Below, piece by piece: positions 19,669 through 28,233 of a stretch of 64,000 nt of DNA. The stretch lies in NCBI GenBank assembly GCA_934546745.1, contig CAKTDV010000015.1:1-64000 (forward strand), read 5' to 3'. Source of the stretch: an uncultured Desulfovibrio sp. GTDB lineage: Bacteria > Desulfobacterota > Desulfovibrionia > Desulfovibrionales > Desulfovibrionaceae. A program made the translations under genes and the position numbers. Within the stretch, counting starts at the first letter, position 1. Every line of letters starts with the position of its first letter. Under the pieces are notes generated by a model, which made no database searches, had not been told where the DNA came from, and worked only from the letters and a program-made list of their open reading frames with translations.

Positions 19669-19708
19669 AGGGGTTTCACCGGATTGCCCGGTGTGTCAGG
19701 AAGAGCTT

Positions 19709-19750
19709 TCCCCCTGAAGGGGGAGGTTTCAGACCACGAAGGAAATTTTG
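19709..19750 (+). promoter_or_regulatory. Conserved hairpin-RBS leader of rnr
   Basis: TCCCCC and GGGGGA form a stem with loop TGAA. GGTTTCAGACC, then CGAAGGAA and an A/T-rich spacer follow directly, ending at the ATG at 19751. The 31 bases up to GATGAA differ at only two positions from the leader of the mipA-like gene (58065-58095), and the last 17 bases recur before the gene at 63756. The AAGGAA is the ribosome-binding site, so the hairpin could control access to it. Confidence 0.6.
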
Positions 19751-21934
19751 ATGAAAAAACGCGGGAAAAAATATTCCACTCCCGCCGCCGCCCCCTCTCT
19801 GCGGGGACGCTATACGGCGTTGCGCAATGGGGAGGGGGGCTTTGTGACCCCACTGGACGATGAGGGACGCGTCTGCGGCGCGGATATTTTCATCCCCCCC
19901 TACGCCAGCGGCGGCGCATGGCATCAGGACGTGGTCTCGGTGCGCGCCAAGGGCGGATCGAGGCGCACGCGTTCGGGCAAGTGGCGGAGAGGGCGCATTG
20001 TGGGCGTTGAGGCGCGTGGGCTTGCGGAAGTGCCCGCACACGTGCTCCGCCGCAACGGCGACTGGCTGGAATGCGCGGCCGCTGGCGGACGTCTCGACGT
20101 TCATCTGCGGGTTCCCGTGCCGGAAGGCGGGGAGGCGCCGCGCGAGGGCGAACTGCTGTCCGTTGCGCCGGAGGTGGAACTTGACGGCGGGATCTGGGCG
20201 GGACGTCTTGTGGCGCGCATGGGCCGGGAAGACGACGTGCGCGTGCTGGAAACGCTGATCAAGTGCAATCACGGCGCGCCGGGGACCTTTTCGCCGGGAG
20301 CGCTGGCCGGGGCGGAGGCCCTGCCCGGAGAGCCGGAAGCGGAGGATTGGCATGATCGCGAGGATCTGCGCCAGGCGGTGCTGGTGACCATTGACGGCGA
20401 GGACGCGCGGGACTTTGACGATGCCGTGGAAGTGACGCCGGAACCCGGCGGCTGGAGGCTGCGCGTGGCCATTGCCGACGTGAGCCACTATGTGCGGCCG
20501 CGCACGGCGCTTGATGAGGAGGCGCGGGAGCGGGGCAATTCGTGGTATTTTCCCACATCCGTGGAACCCATGCTGCCGTTTGCCCTGTCGCATGGGCTGT
20601 GCAGCCTTGTGCCGGGGCGGCCGCGTCTGGCCATACTGGCGGAAGTGCATTTTGACGGGCTGGGACGCCCTGGATCAACGCGCTTCGCGCCCGTGGTGAT
20701 GCAGTCCGCGGCGCGCCTGACCTATGCGCGGGTCCGGGACTGCGTGCTGGAAAGGAATGCGGCGGAGCGCACCGCGCTGGCCGCCACGCCGCGCGGGGAC
20801 GAGGTGCTGCGTATGCTGGACGACGCCGTCGATCTGTTCAGGGTGCTGCGGCAGGCACGGCTGAAACGGGGCGCACTGGACTTTGGCCTGCCGGAGGCCG
20901 CCTGCGAGGTGGACGGCGAGGGCCGCCTTGTCTCCCTGCGCCGCCGGGAACGCCATGACGCGCACCGGATGATCGAGGAATTCATGATCGCCGCCAACGA
21001 AGCCGTGGCGCGCTGGCTGGGAGGCTGCCGCCTGACGGCGGACGGACGCATTGTGCCGCCCGTCGCCACGCAACGCGGAGAAAACCCGCGCAGGGAGGCC
21101 GCGCCCTTTCTGTACCGGACGCACCCGTTGCCGCATGTCGAACGCCTGGAGGGGCTTTTTGAGACGTTGCGCGCCACGGCGCTGGAAGCCGCGCCCCCAG
21201 AGGGCACTGCCGCCGGCGCGAAGGGATTGCGTGCGGCGCTGGAGCGGGCGCGGGGAACGGAACAGGAGTTTCTGGTCAACCGCCTCTGCCTGCGGGCCAT
21301 GCCGCAGGCCCGCTACCAGCGCGGCAATGAGGGCCATTTCGGGCTCGCATCGGGCGCCTACTGCCATTTCACCTCTCCCATACGCCGCTATGCGGATTTG
21401 ACGGTGCATCGCGTGCTGAAATGCGCGCTGGGCATGGATGCCGGGCCCCTGCCCGGCGGTCAGCGGCTGGATCGCCTTGCGGATCATCTCAACCGGCGGG
21501 AACGCGCGGCGCAGGAGGCGGAACGGGAAATGGATCGCCGTCTGGCCTGTCTGGCCCTGCGGGGCCGGGAAGGCGAGGCGTTTCGCGGCGTGGTTTCCGG
21601 CCTGACGGAATTCGGTCTGTTTGTGGAACTGGCCGATCCGCCTGTGGAAGGCATGATCCGCGTGGAAGATCTCGGCCCGGACTGGTATGAGTACGATGCC
21701 CGCCGCCAGACGCTGCGCGCCGTGCGCGGCGGCGGCCTCTGGAAGCTGGGGCAGACGGTGGATGCGCGCCTGCTGGAGGTCCTGCCCGGCCGTCTGGAAA
21801 TCCGCCTCGCGCCCGCCGACACGGAAGAGGAGGGCGGCGGCCGGCGGCGGATCGGGCGTCTGGCCGCACGGCGGGAGAAACGTGGAACCGTCCGCGTCTC
21901 GCGGCGCGGCAGACGCGGCGGGAGGCGGCGCTGA
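19751..21934 (+). CDS. rnr: Ribonuclease R family 3'-5' exoribonuclease
   Basis: 727 residues. After N-terminal OB/cold-shock-like regions, the RNB catalytic domain shows ARDFDDAVEV near residues 218-226 with the acidic metal ligands, then DVSHYVRP and the lower signature HFTSPIRRYADL. A C-terminal S1 domain (GVVSGLTEFGLFVEL) and a basic arginine-rich tail complete it. RNase R degrades structured RNA and takes part in rRNA and tmRNA quality control. The ATG at 19751 follows AAGGAA, so the TTG one codon earlier is unlikely. Its TGA overlaps the murJ ATG by one base, implying coupled translation. The tail is shorter than in E. coli. Confidence 0.9.
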   Translation: MKKRGKKYSTPAAAPSLRGRYTALRNGEGGFVTPLDDEGRVCGADIFIPPYASGGAWHQDVVSVRAKGGSRRTRSGKWRRGRIVGVEARGLAEVPAHVLRRNGDWLECAAAGGRLDVHLRVPVPEGGEAPREGELLSVAPEVELDGGIWAGRLVARMGREDDVRVLETLIKCNHGAPGTFSPGALAGAEALPGEPEAEDWHDREDLRQAVLVTIDGEDARDFDDAVEVTPEPGGWRLRVAIADVSHYVRPRTALDEEARERGNSWYFPTSVEPMLPFALSHGLCSLVPGRPRLAILAEVHFDGLGRPGSTRFAPVVMQSAARLTYARVRDCVLERNAAERTALAATPRGDEVLRMLDDAVDLFRVLRQARLKRGALDFGLPEAACEVDGEGRLVSLRRRERHDAHRMIEEFMIAANEAVARWLGGCRLTADGRIVPPVATQRGENPRREAAPFLYRTHPLPHVERLEGLFETLRATALEAAPPEGTAAGAKGLRAALERARGTEQEFLVNRLCLRAMPQARYQRGNEGHFGLASGAYCHFTSPIRRYADLTVHRVLKCALGMDAGPLPGGQRLDRLADHLNRRERAAQEAEREMDRRLACLALRGREGEAFRGVVSGLTEFGLFVELADPPVEGMIRVEDLGPDWYEYDARRQTLRAVRGGGLWKLGQTVDARLLEVLPGRLEIRLAPADTEEEGGGRRRIGRLAARREKRGTVRVSRRGRRGGRRR

Positions 21935-23502
21935 TGGGATTTCTCGCGCGGCGTCAGGGCATGGGCGCGGCGGCGTTGCTGCTGGCCGCCAGCACCGTTC
22001 TTTCCCGTTTCATGGGACTGCTTCGCGACAAGGTCATTTCCTGGCAGTTTGGCGCGGGCGGCGAGGCGGACATGTACTTTGCCGCCTTTGTCGTGCCGGA
22101 CATCATCAATCACCTGCTGGCGGGCGGCTTTCTCTCCATTACGGCCATCCCGCTGCTGGCCCGCCGCTTTGCCGAGGACGAGGAGGATGCCTGGAGGCTT
22201 TTCTCCGCCATGTTTCGCTGGATGCTGCTGGGATCGGTGGCGCTGACGCTGGGCGCCATGCTGCTGGCCGAACCGCTGGCCGCTGTGGTCGCGCCCGGCT
22301 TTGACGCCGCGCGGCGGGCACGGCTGGCCTTTTTCATGCGGCTGGTGCTGCCCGCGCAGGTTTTTTTTCTCTGCGGGGCCGTCGTGACGGCGCTGCTCTA
22401 TCTGCGGCGGCAGTTCAGTGTGCCCGCGCTTTCACCGCTCATCTACAATGGCTGCATCATTCTCGGCGGCCTGCTGACGCCGCTGGTCTGGCCGGGGGCG
22501 GGCATGGCGGGCTACTGCGTGGGCGTCAGCCTTGGCGCGGCCCTCGGCGCGTTCTGCCTGCCGCTGCTGGCGGCTTCCCGCGGCGGCATTTGCTGGCGCG
22601 CCGTCTGGAGGCATCCGCTGATTCGCCGTTTCCTTCTGATGACGCTGCCGCTCATGCTGGGACAGACCGTCGTCTATCTGGACGAGCAGTTTTACCGCGT
22701 TTTTGGCAGCATGGCGGGCGACGGGGCCGTCAGCCTGCTCAACTATGCCAAACGGATTACACAGGTGCCCATAGGCCTCATGGGGCAGGCCGCCGCCGTG
22801 GCCTCCTATCCCTTTCTGGTTTCCCTGCTGGCAAACAACGATGAGGCGGGCTTTGCCTCCACGCTCAACACGGCGCTGAAGACCAGCCTTGCCCTGATAC
22901 TCCCCTGCGCCGCATGGATGCTTGTCGCCGCCCTGCCCATTGTCAGCGCCATCTTCCAGGGCGGACGTTTCGGGCCGGAGGAAAGCCTAGCGGCCGCGCC
23001 CCTGCTGCGGCTCATGCTGGCCTTCACCCCCTTCTGGATAGTCCACATGGTGCTTGCGCGCGGCTATTACGCGCATGGCGACACCCTGACCCCCGCGATC
23101 ACCGGCACGGCGCTGACCCTCTGTTGTCTGCCGCTCTATGTCTGGTGGGCCGTGCCGCGCGGACCGTGGGCCATCGCGCTTGTCTCCGGCGGCGGCGTGG
23201 CCGTCTATGTCCTCTGGCTCACCATCATCTGGATACGGCGTTACGGCACGGCGGCCTTTGCGGGGCTGCCGCCGCTGCTTCTGCGGGTGCTGCTCTGTAC
23301 CCTGCCCGCCGCGGCTCTCGCGGCCTTCTGTCAGTCCCTTGCCGCGCCGTTTACGCGCGGGCTGCCGTCCTTTGCGGCCGCCTGCGCGACGGCCGCGGCC
23401 GGAGGGCTGGCCTTTGCCGCGCTGTTTCTTCCCCTTGCCCGCGTGTTTGTTCCCTCGCTCATGGCGGGGCTGCCGCGCCGCCCGCGGCCAAAGGCCCGGT
23501 AA
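21934..23502 (+). CDS. murJ: Lipid II flippase MurJ
   Basis: 522 residues with about 14 hydrophobic segments. The N-terminus (STVLSRFMGLLRDKVISWQF, then DMYFAAFVVPD) is characteristic of MurJ/MviN, with the conserved arginines that face the central cavity. MurJ moves lipid-linked peptidoglycan precursors across the inner membrane. It shares one base with rnr (TGATG), so the pair is an operon, and a 19-bp hairpin terminator starts right at its stop codon. Length is normal for the family. Confidence 0.93.
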   Translation: MGFLARRQGMGAAALLLAASTVLSRFMGLLRDKVISWQFGAGGEADMYFAAFVVPDIINHLLAGGFLSITAIPLLARRFAEDEEDAWRLFSAMFRWMLLGSVALTLGAMLLAEPLAAVVAPGFDAARRARLAFFMRLVLPAQVFFLCGAVVTALLYLRRQFSVPALSPLIYNGCIILGGLLTPLVWPGAGMAGYCVGVSLGAALGAFCLPLLAASRGGICWRAVWRHPLIRRFLLMTLPLMLGQTVVYLDEQFYRVFGSMAGDGAVSLLNYAKRITQVPIGLMGQAAAVASYPFLVSLLANNDEAGFASTLNTALKTSLALILPCAAWMLVAALPIVSAIFQGGRFGPEESLAAAPLLRLMLAFTPFWIVHMVLARGYYAHGDTLTPAITGTALTLCCLPLYVWWAVPRGPWAIALVSGGGVAVYVLWLTIIWIRRYGTAAFAGLPPLLLRVLLCTLPAAALAAFCQSLAAPFTRGLPSFAAACATAAAGGLAFAALFLPLARVFVPSLMAGLPRRPRPKAR

Positions 23503-23555
23503 GCAGAAAGGAAAGAACCGCACCGGCGAGGGCCGGGCGGTTCTTTCCTTTCTGC
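23503..23555. terminator. Terminator between murJ and selC
   Basis: A 19-bp perfect inverted repeat (arms at 23503-23521 and 23537-23555) begins right after the murJ stop. Its GGAAAGAAC arm ends in a pyrimidine-rich tract, TTCTTTCCTTTC, on the plus strand. It lies between convergent genes, murJ on plus and selC on minus, and probably terminates both. Confidence 0.75.
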
Positions 23556-23559
23556 GAAG

Positions 23560-23653
23560 TGGCGGAGGCGTATAGGGGTCGAACCTACCGCAGACGGTAA
23601 GGCCTGCCGCCGGTTTTGAAGACCGGGCGCCACACCGGTGACGAAACGCCTCC
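23560..23653 (-). tRNA. selC: tRNA-Sec (TCA anticodon)
   Basis: On the minus strand the 94-base gene has acceptor GGAGGCG pairing with CGCCTCC, an anticodon arm with loop CTTCAAA (anticodon TCA), a long variable arm (about 23 bases with its own stem), T-loop TTCGACC and an encoded CCA. The long variable arm, extended acceptor-T stack and UCA anticodon identify tRNA-Sec, which reads UGA as selenocysteine. In these bacteria selenoproteins include formate dehydrogenases and hydrogenases. No selenoprotein or selA/selB is seen in this window. Confidence 0.93.
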
Positions 23654-24115
23654 CTTCCCCAGAACAACATATGCCTGGGCGATTTTTCCATCGCGCGGGC
23701 AACGCCGCCCGCGCCCTGGACGCGGGCATCCGCTCGGAGAAACATGGCACGAATTGCCGCCGGGGTCAATCCGTCCCTGGGACGTGCGGTTCGTTTCCCT
23801 CCGCTCCGGCAGGAAAGCGGGCCGGCCGAACGTCGCGAACTGATTTGTTTTTTATCTTTTTCCAAGGTGTTACGGAAAAAGGCGAAAGGAGTTTTTGCCG
23901 CCGCACGCGAAATAGCGGGATCTACGCTTTGCAATTTTGTTGTTTTATGCTAGAAGAGGGGATAGTCTCCGTCTCACAAGGCATGCCCGCCGGACGGAAC
24001 ACGGCAGAGGGCATTTTGCAAGCCGCTCAGTGCGCTTGTCGCGGCGGTCCGGCGGAACCGGACCAAGGCTTTCCTGTGATGCCTACCGGCATCGTGACCC
24101 CATGGGAGAAATCGC
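23654..24115. other. Intergenic region before the redox module
   Basis: These 462 bases hold the promoter side of both selC and the cytochrome b gene. No coding region is convincing. An AT-rich stretch at about 23835-23955 is the likely promoter area. TATGCT near 23946 could be a -10 element but has no good -35 partner. The remainder is G/C-rich without a clear hairpin. Confidence 0.35.
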
Positions 24116-25051
24116 ATGACAACACTGTTTTACCTGTTGGGCTATCTCGCGGTCATCGGCTTTATCGCAATGGCCTGTATCAAAATCAAAACCTACCTGC
24201 AGGCCAGCCCCCTGCATGTGCGCTGGGAACTCTACCCCGTGCCCCATGAGGGCGCCCGCGCCAAGCGCGGCGGCAGCTTCATGGAAGACAAGGAATGGTG
24301 GACGAAGCCCCGCCATGTGGATCATCTGGGCGACATCAAAGGTATCCTGACCGAGGTGATCTTTCTGCACGCCACCTTTGAGCACAACCTGAAGCTGTGG
24401 TTCCGCACCTATCCCTTCCATTTCGGGCTGTACATGCTCATGGGCGGGGCCATCATCCTTGTGCTCGTGGCCTTCCTGCGCCTCTTCGGCGTTGATCCCG
24501 AAGGCGGTTTCCTGACGTTCGTCCTTAACGTTATCAACGCCGTCAGCATGATCGGCATGTTTGGCATCATCGGCGGTGGTATCGGCCTCATCTGCCGCCG
24601 CCTGCACGACGAGGGGCTGCGCAGGTACTCCACGCCGGAACACTTCTTCAATCTTGGCGTGTTCATCGTCTTCGCGCTGATCGGCCTGGCCGCCTGGAGC
24701 GTCAACACCTCCTTTGCCCGCCTGTCCTCCGACTTCATCTACAATCTGCTGACCTTCAACTTCGAGCCGGTGGCCAGCGGCACGTTCGCGCTGCACATGC
24801 TCTTCGGTTTCTTCCTGCTCATCTGGATCCCCATGACCCATATGGCGCACGTCGTCTTCAAATACTTCACCTACCATGACATTCGCTGGGGCGACACGCC
24901 CACCACCTACAGCGAGGAAAACAAGAAGAAGATCGGCGAAGCCCTGAAGTTCAACGTGACGTGGTCCGCTTCCCACATCAATCCCGAAGGTTCCGCCACC
25001 AAGAACTGGGTGGACGTTGCCACCAGCACCGGCGAACCCGCCAGCAAGTAG
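24116..25051 (+). CDS. Cytochrome b membrane subunit (DsrM/TmcC/HdrE/NarI-like)
   Basis: 311 residues with five to six hydrophobic segments. Histidines inside the helices (HATFEHNLKLW, YPFHFGLYML, LHMLFGFF, THMAHVV) are candidate haem b ligands. The fold resembles the gamma subunit of nitrate reductase and the DsrM, TmcC and HmcE membrane subunits of sulfate reducers. It should exchange electrons between menaquinol and the iron-sulfur protein encoded 99 bases downstream. No catalytic nitrate reductase gene is present, so a nitrate reductase label would be misleading. The ATG follows GGGAGAAATCGC. Sure of the family, unsure which complex. Confidence 0.8.
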   Translation: MTTLFYLLGYLAVIGFIAMACIKIKTYLQASPLHVRWELYPVPHEGARAKRGGSFMEDKEWWTKPRHVDHLGDIKGILTEVIFLHATFEHNLKLWFRTYPFHFGLYMLMGGAIILVLVAFLRLFGVDPEGGFLTFVLNVINAVSMIGMFGIIGGGIGLICRRLHDEGLRRYSTPEHFFNLGVFIVFALIGLAAWSVNTSFARLSSDFIYNLLTFNFEPVASGTFALHMLFGFFLLIWIPMTHMAHVVFKYFTYHDIRWGDTPTTYSEENKKKIGEALKFNVTWSASHINPEGSATKNWVDVATSTGEPASK

Positions 25052-25150
25052 GACGGAACCCATCTTCTTCAGGGAGACGCGCACGCCCCGCCGGGCCACC
25101 CGGCCGGCGGCGCAATCCGCCAACGCAATCCGCCTGATGGAGCGATTTCT

Positions 25151-26749
25151 ATGAAAGATACGTTGCAACTGACAGATATTTCCACTGCCGAAGGGCAGAT
25201 GGTTCACATCGATCTCAAGGACCTGCCCGAAGTTCCCGGGCTGGATCTGAAAAAAATGCCCTGGCGTCCCTTCACCGAGGAACAGAAGGAAAAGACCGCC
25301 TGCATTCTTGATGAAGTCTGCGTGCTGAACATCCCCAAGCCCGCCAACAGGCAGGAAGAGGAAGAGCTGGTCAACAAGTTCATCAACGGCATGCGTAAGT
25401 TGTTTTCCAAGGAAAACAACTGGACCTTCCTGCCGCTGCTGGAAACGAGCATGGACTATTGCGCCCAGTGCAACTCCTGCTCCGAAGCCTGTCATCTCTA
25501 TGAAATGTCCGGCGAAAACGAAATGTACCGGCCCAACTTCCGGTCTGAGATTTTCCGCCGCATCTACAAGCAGTACGTCAAGAAGGAGCCTCTGGCCAAA
25601 TGGCGTTACGGCGACATGGAGCTGAACTGGAAGACCGTGGCGCGCCTTGGCGAACTGGCCTACCGCTGCAACCTGTGCCGCCGCTGCGCCCAGACCTGCC
25701 CCATCGGCGTGGACAACGGTCTGATCGCCCGCGAAATCCGCAAGCTGTTCAGCCAGGAACTGGGTATCTATCCCCGTGAACTCCACGAAAAGGGCACCGT
25801 CAATCAGATGAAGGTGGGTTCCTCCACCGGCATGACCCCCGACGTGGTGAAGGAAAACGTGGAGTTCATCGACGAGGACTACACGGAAATCACCGGCGTG
25901 GGCATCCACACGCCCTTTGACGTGAAGGGCGCGGACATCCTGCTGCTGCACAACGCCGGCGAAGTCATGGCCTGGCCTGAGAACATCGCCGCCTTCTCCC
26001 TGATTTTCCAGGAGGCCGGTCTGTCCTGGACCCTGTCCAGCAAGTCGGTCGGCTACGACGCGGTGAACTACGGCGTGTTCTATGACGACGCGCAGTTCGC
26101 CCGCATCGCCCTGCAGCATATGCAGGCCGCCAAGGAACTCGGCGTCAAGAAGATCGTTCTGAGCGAATGCGGCCATGCGCACAAGGCCCTGACCGTCATC
26201 GCCGACCGCGTCATCCCCTACGAATACCAGGTGCCGCGTGAAAGCTGCTACGTCACCCTGCGCGACATCGTGATGAGCGGCCGCCTCAAGCTGGATCCCA
26301 GCCGCAACAACTTCCCCGTGACGCTGCACGACCCCTGCAACATCGTGCGCCTCATGGGCATTGTGCAGCCGCAGCGCGATATCCTGCATAAGATTGCGCC
26401 CATGTTCCGCGAAATGCCCTGCCACGGCGTGGACAACTACTGCTGCGGCGGCGGCTCCGGCTTTGCCATCATGACGCGCAACAATATTGACGAGTGGCGC
26501 GGCAACATCTCCGGACGTAAAAAGATGCAGCAGATCGCGGCGGCCTTCAAGGATTGCCTCGGGCCCGAAACCAAGAAATACATCTGCGCTCCCTGCTCCA
26601 ACTGCAAGGGCCAGATCCGCGAAATGCTGGAACACAACGATCTCTACAGCAAGAACAGCTTCGCTTACGGCGGCCTGGTGGAACTGATCGTCAACGCCAT
26701 GGTCAACGTGAATCCCGGCTTTATCAAGTGGGAAAGCGAAGAGGAATAA
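25151..26749 (+). CDS. CCG-domain iron-sulfur protein (DsrK/TmcB/HdrD-like)
   Basis: 532 residues. Two 4Fe-4S motifs occur, CAQCNSCSEAC near residue 107 and CNLCRRCAQTCP near 175. The C-terminal half has HdrD-type cysteine-rich regions: a degenerate SECGHAHKA, then DPCN, YCCGGGSG and CAPCSNCKG. HdrD and DsrK use such CCG domains to bind a special 4Fe-4S cluster and handle disulfide or thiol-linked electron transfer on the cytoplasmic face. With the preceding cytochrome b it forms a two-gene membrane redox module, followed by a strong terminator. The physiological partner is not shown by the neighbourhood. Confidence 0.83.
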   Translation: MKDTLQLTDISTAEGQMVHIDLKDLPEVPGLDLKKMPWRPFTEEQKEKTACILDEVCVLNIPKPANRQEEEELVNKFINGMRKLFSKENNWTFLPLLETSMDYCAQCNSCSEACHLYEMSGENEMYRPNFRSEIFRRIYKQYVKKEPLAKWRYGDMELNWKTVARLGELAYRCNLCRRCAQTCPIGVDNGLIAREIRKLFSQELGIYPRELHEKGTVNQMKVGSSTGMTPDVVKENVEFIDEDYTEITGVGIHTPFDVKGADILLLHNAGEVMAWPENIAAFSLIFQEAGLSWTLSSKSVGYDAVNYGVFYDDAQFARIALQHMQAAKELGVKKIVLSECGHAHKALTVIADRVIPYEYQVPRESCYVTLRDIVMSGRLKLDPSRNNFPVTLHDPCNIVRLMGIVQPQRDILHKIAPMFREMPCHGVDNYCCGGGSGFAIMTRNNIDEWRGNISGRKKMQQIAAAFKDCLGPETKKYICAPCSNCKGQIREMLEHNDLYSKNSFAYGGLVELIVNAMVNVNPGFIKWESEEE

Positions 26750-26796
26750 CGGCGCGCCGTAACGGCGCCCTGCGCGCCTGACGGCCCGGACGGACG

Positions 26797-26843
26797 GCGG
26801 CCGGTACCCCGTATAACCCCACGCGAGTACCGGCCGCTTTTTT
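26797..26843 (+). terminator. Terminator of the cytochrome b/iron-sulfur operon
   Basis: An 11-bp stem GCGGCCGGTAC with its exact complement, loop about 19 bases, is followed by TTTTTT. It ends the two-gene operon. Confidence 0.85.
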
Positions 26844-27102
26844 GTCAACTTTCTCCCCGGAACGCCAGCTAGCCTTTACGGCGATACTGGATGACCCTTG
26901 TGCGTTTGTTCTGTTCCAAAAGAATTAACTGAATTTTGATAAAGGCGAACTTTTTCTGAAAGACGCATCTTGCCCCGGCGCGGGGCGTGTGCTACCGTCA
27001 TGGCTGCCAGCCGGCTGGGGCAAAAAAGGCGGGCATGTCTCTCCCGACGCCGTATCCCCGCCCTGACAGGGTAATAGTTCAGACAACAATAAGGATGCTC
27101 TG

Positions 27103-27702
27103 ATGAGAGAAAGATGCGTTTTCGCCGCGTGGGGCCGGGGGCTGCTGGCCGCCGCGCTTCTTCTGGCAGGCATGGTCTGCGGCGCGCCCGCCCTGGCCGC
27201 CGATCCCGCCGTCCGCCTTGAGACCAGCATGGGCGATATCATCGTCCGCCTGGACGCCCGCAAAGCGCCCATGACGGCGACGAACTTTCTTGAGTACGTG
27301 AAGGCCGGGCATTACGACGGCACGATTTTTCACCGCGTGATTAAGGGCTTCATGATTCAGGGCGGCGGCATGGGGCCTGATCTGAAGGAAAAACCCGCGC
27401 GCGCGCCCATCAAGAACGAGGCGGCGAACGGCCTGAAAAATTCCAAGTATACCCTTGCCATGGCTCGCACGTCCGAACCCCATTCGGCCACGTCGCAATT
27501 CTTCATCAACGTCGCCAACAATGCCTTCCTTGACTACAAATCCCAGACGCCGCAGGGCTGGGGTTATGCCGTCTTCGGCAAAGTCGTCAAGGGGCAGGAC
27601 GTTGTGGACAGGATCGCTTCCGTGCAGACGGGCAGGCGCGGCTACCATGAGGACGTGCCGTTGGATCCCGTTTTCATCAAGCGCGCGACCATTCTTGAGT
27701 GA
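27103..27702 (+). CDS. Periplasmic cyclophilin-type peptidyl-prolyl isomerase
   Basis: 199 residues. A signal peptide (basic start, hydrophobic GLLAAALLLAGMV, cleavage near ALAA) precedes a complete cyclophilin domain. FHRVIKGFMIQGG and SQFFINVANN carry the catalytic Arg, Phe and Gln region. It catalyses cis-trans isomerisation of prolyl bonds in secreted proteins, like PpiA. It stands alone, with a terminator five bases after the stop. The 260 bases before it are A/T-rich near 26900-26950 and probably hold its promoter. Confidence 0.92.
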   Translation: MRERCVFAAWGRGLLAAALLLAGMVCGAPALAADPAVRLETSMGDIIVRLDARKAPMTATNFLEYVKAGHYDGTIFHRVIKGFMIQGGGMGPDLKEKPARAPIKNEAANGLKNSKYTLAMARTSEPHSATSQFFINVANNAFLDYKSQTPQGWGYAVFGKVVKGQDVVDRIASVQTGRRGYHEDVPLDPVFIKRATILE

Positions 27703-27706
27703 TGGA

Positions 27707-27740
27707 AGAGCCCGTACCGCACGGCGGCACGGGCTCTTTT
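27707..27740 (+). terminator. Terminator after the cyclophilin gene
   Basis: The stem AGAGCCCGT pairs with ACGGGCTCT, followed by a short T-run. It lies between convergent genes and may also serve the DsrE gene on the minus strand. Confidence 0.8.
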
Positions 27741-27762
27741 GCGCGGGCAGCGTTTTTGCTCC

Positions 27763-28104
27763 CTAGGGTTTGACGTAGGCGTAGCCCTCGCGCTGCATGG
27801 CCACAAGCGCCGCCATCCCGGCGGGCACGACATGGCAGCATGGCCACAGTTGTTCTTTCGCAAGATGATTGTCGTTCAGGGCGAACTGACAGAGTTCAAT
27901 ACGCAGCCCCTTGTCCACCAGCTCCCCCGCCGCGGCCTCCAGTTCTGGATGAGGCGCGGCAAAGAGCCTGACGGCGGGGCCGTTGGCCAGCAGCGTCACC
28001 GGCGCTTCGCCAACAACGAGCAGGTAGTTTCTGGCATTTTTGAGCGCAAGACGCAGGCGCTCAGGATCATTGGCGTCGATATGCAGGCAAAGGGCGTCGG
28101 CCAT
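27763..28104 (-). CDS. DsrE-family protein
   Basis: 113 residues. The alpha/beta pattern with LCLHIDANDPERLRLALKNA at the start, a central LLANGPAVRLF, and a C-terminal cysteine segment (ELCQFALNDN, then CCHVVPAG) matches small DsrE/DsrF-like proteins. Some carry sulfur on a conserved cysteine; others have unknown roles in sulfur relay. GGAGGAGGAC lies ahead of the ATG. It is about 130 bases downstream of the BPL_N gene on the same strand, so co-transcription is possible. Confidence 0.75.
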   Translation of the reverse strand: MADALCLHIDANDPERLRLALKNARNYLLVVGEAPVTLLANGPAVRLFAAPHPELEAAAGELVDKGLRIELCQFALNDNHLAKEQLWPCCHVVPAGMAALVAMQREGYAYVKP

Positions 28105-28233
28105 AGGAGTCCTCCTCCACGTTCTCTTCCCCCGCCCGGCGCGGGAGATTGTTTGACGGCGTGTTCCGCGGCGTCGCCGGGAAACGCGGGCATAGGCGTT
28201 TTTCGCGCGGGGGGAAGCCTCTTCTCTCCCAGG

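Noticed and set aside
24116..25051. Respiratory nitrate reductase gamma subunit
   Set aside because: No NarG/NarH-type genes are nearby. The downstream CCG-domain protein points to a DsrMK/HdrED-type module.
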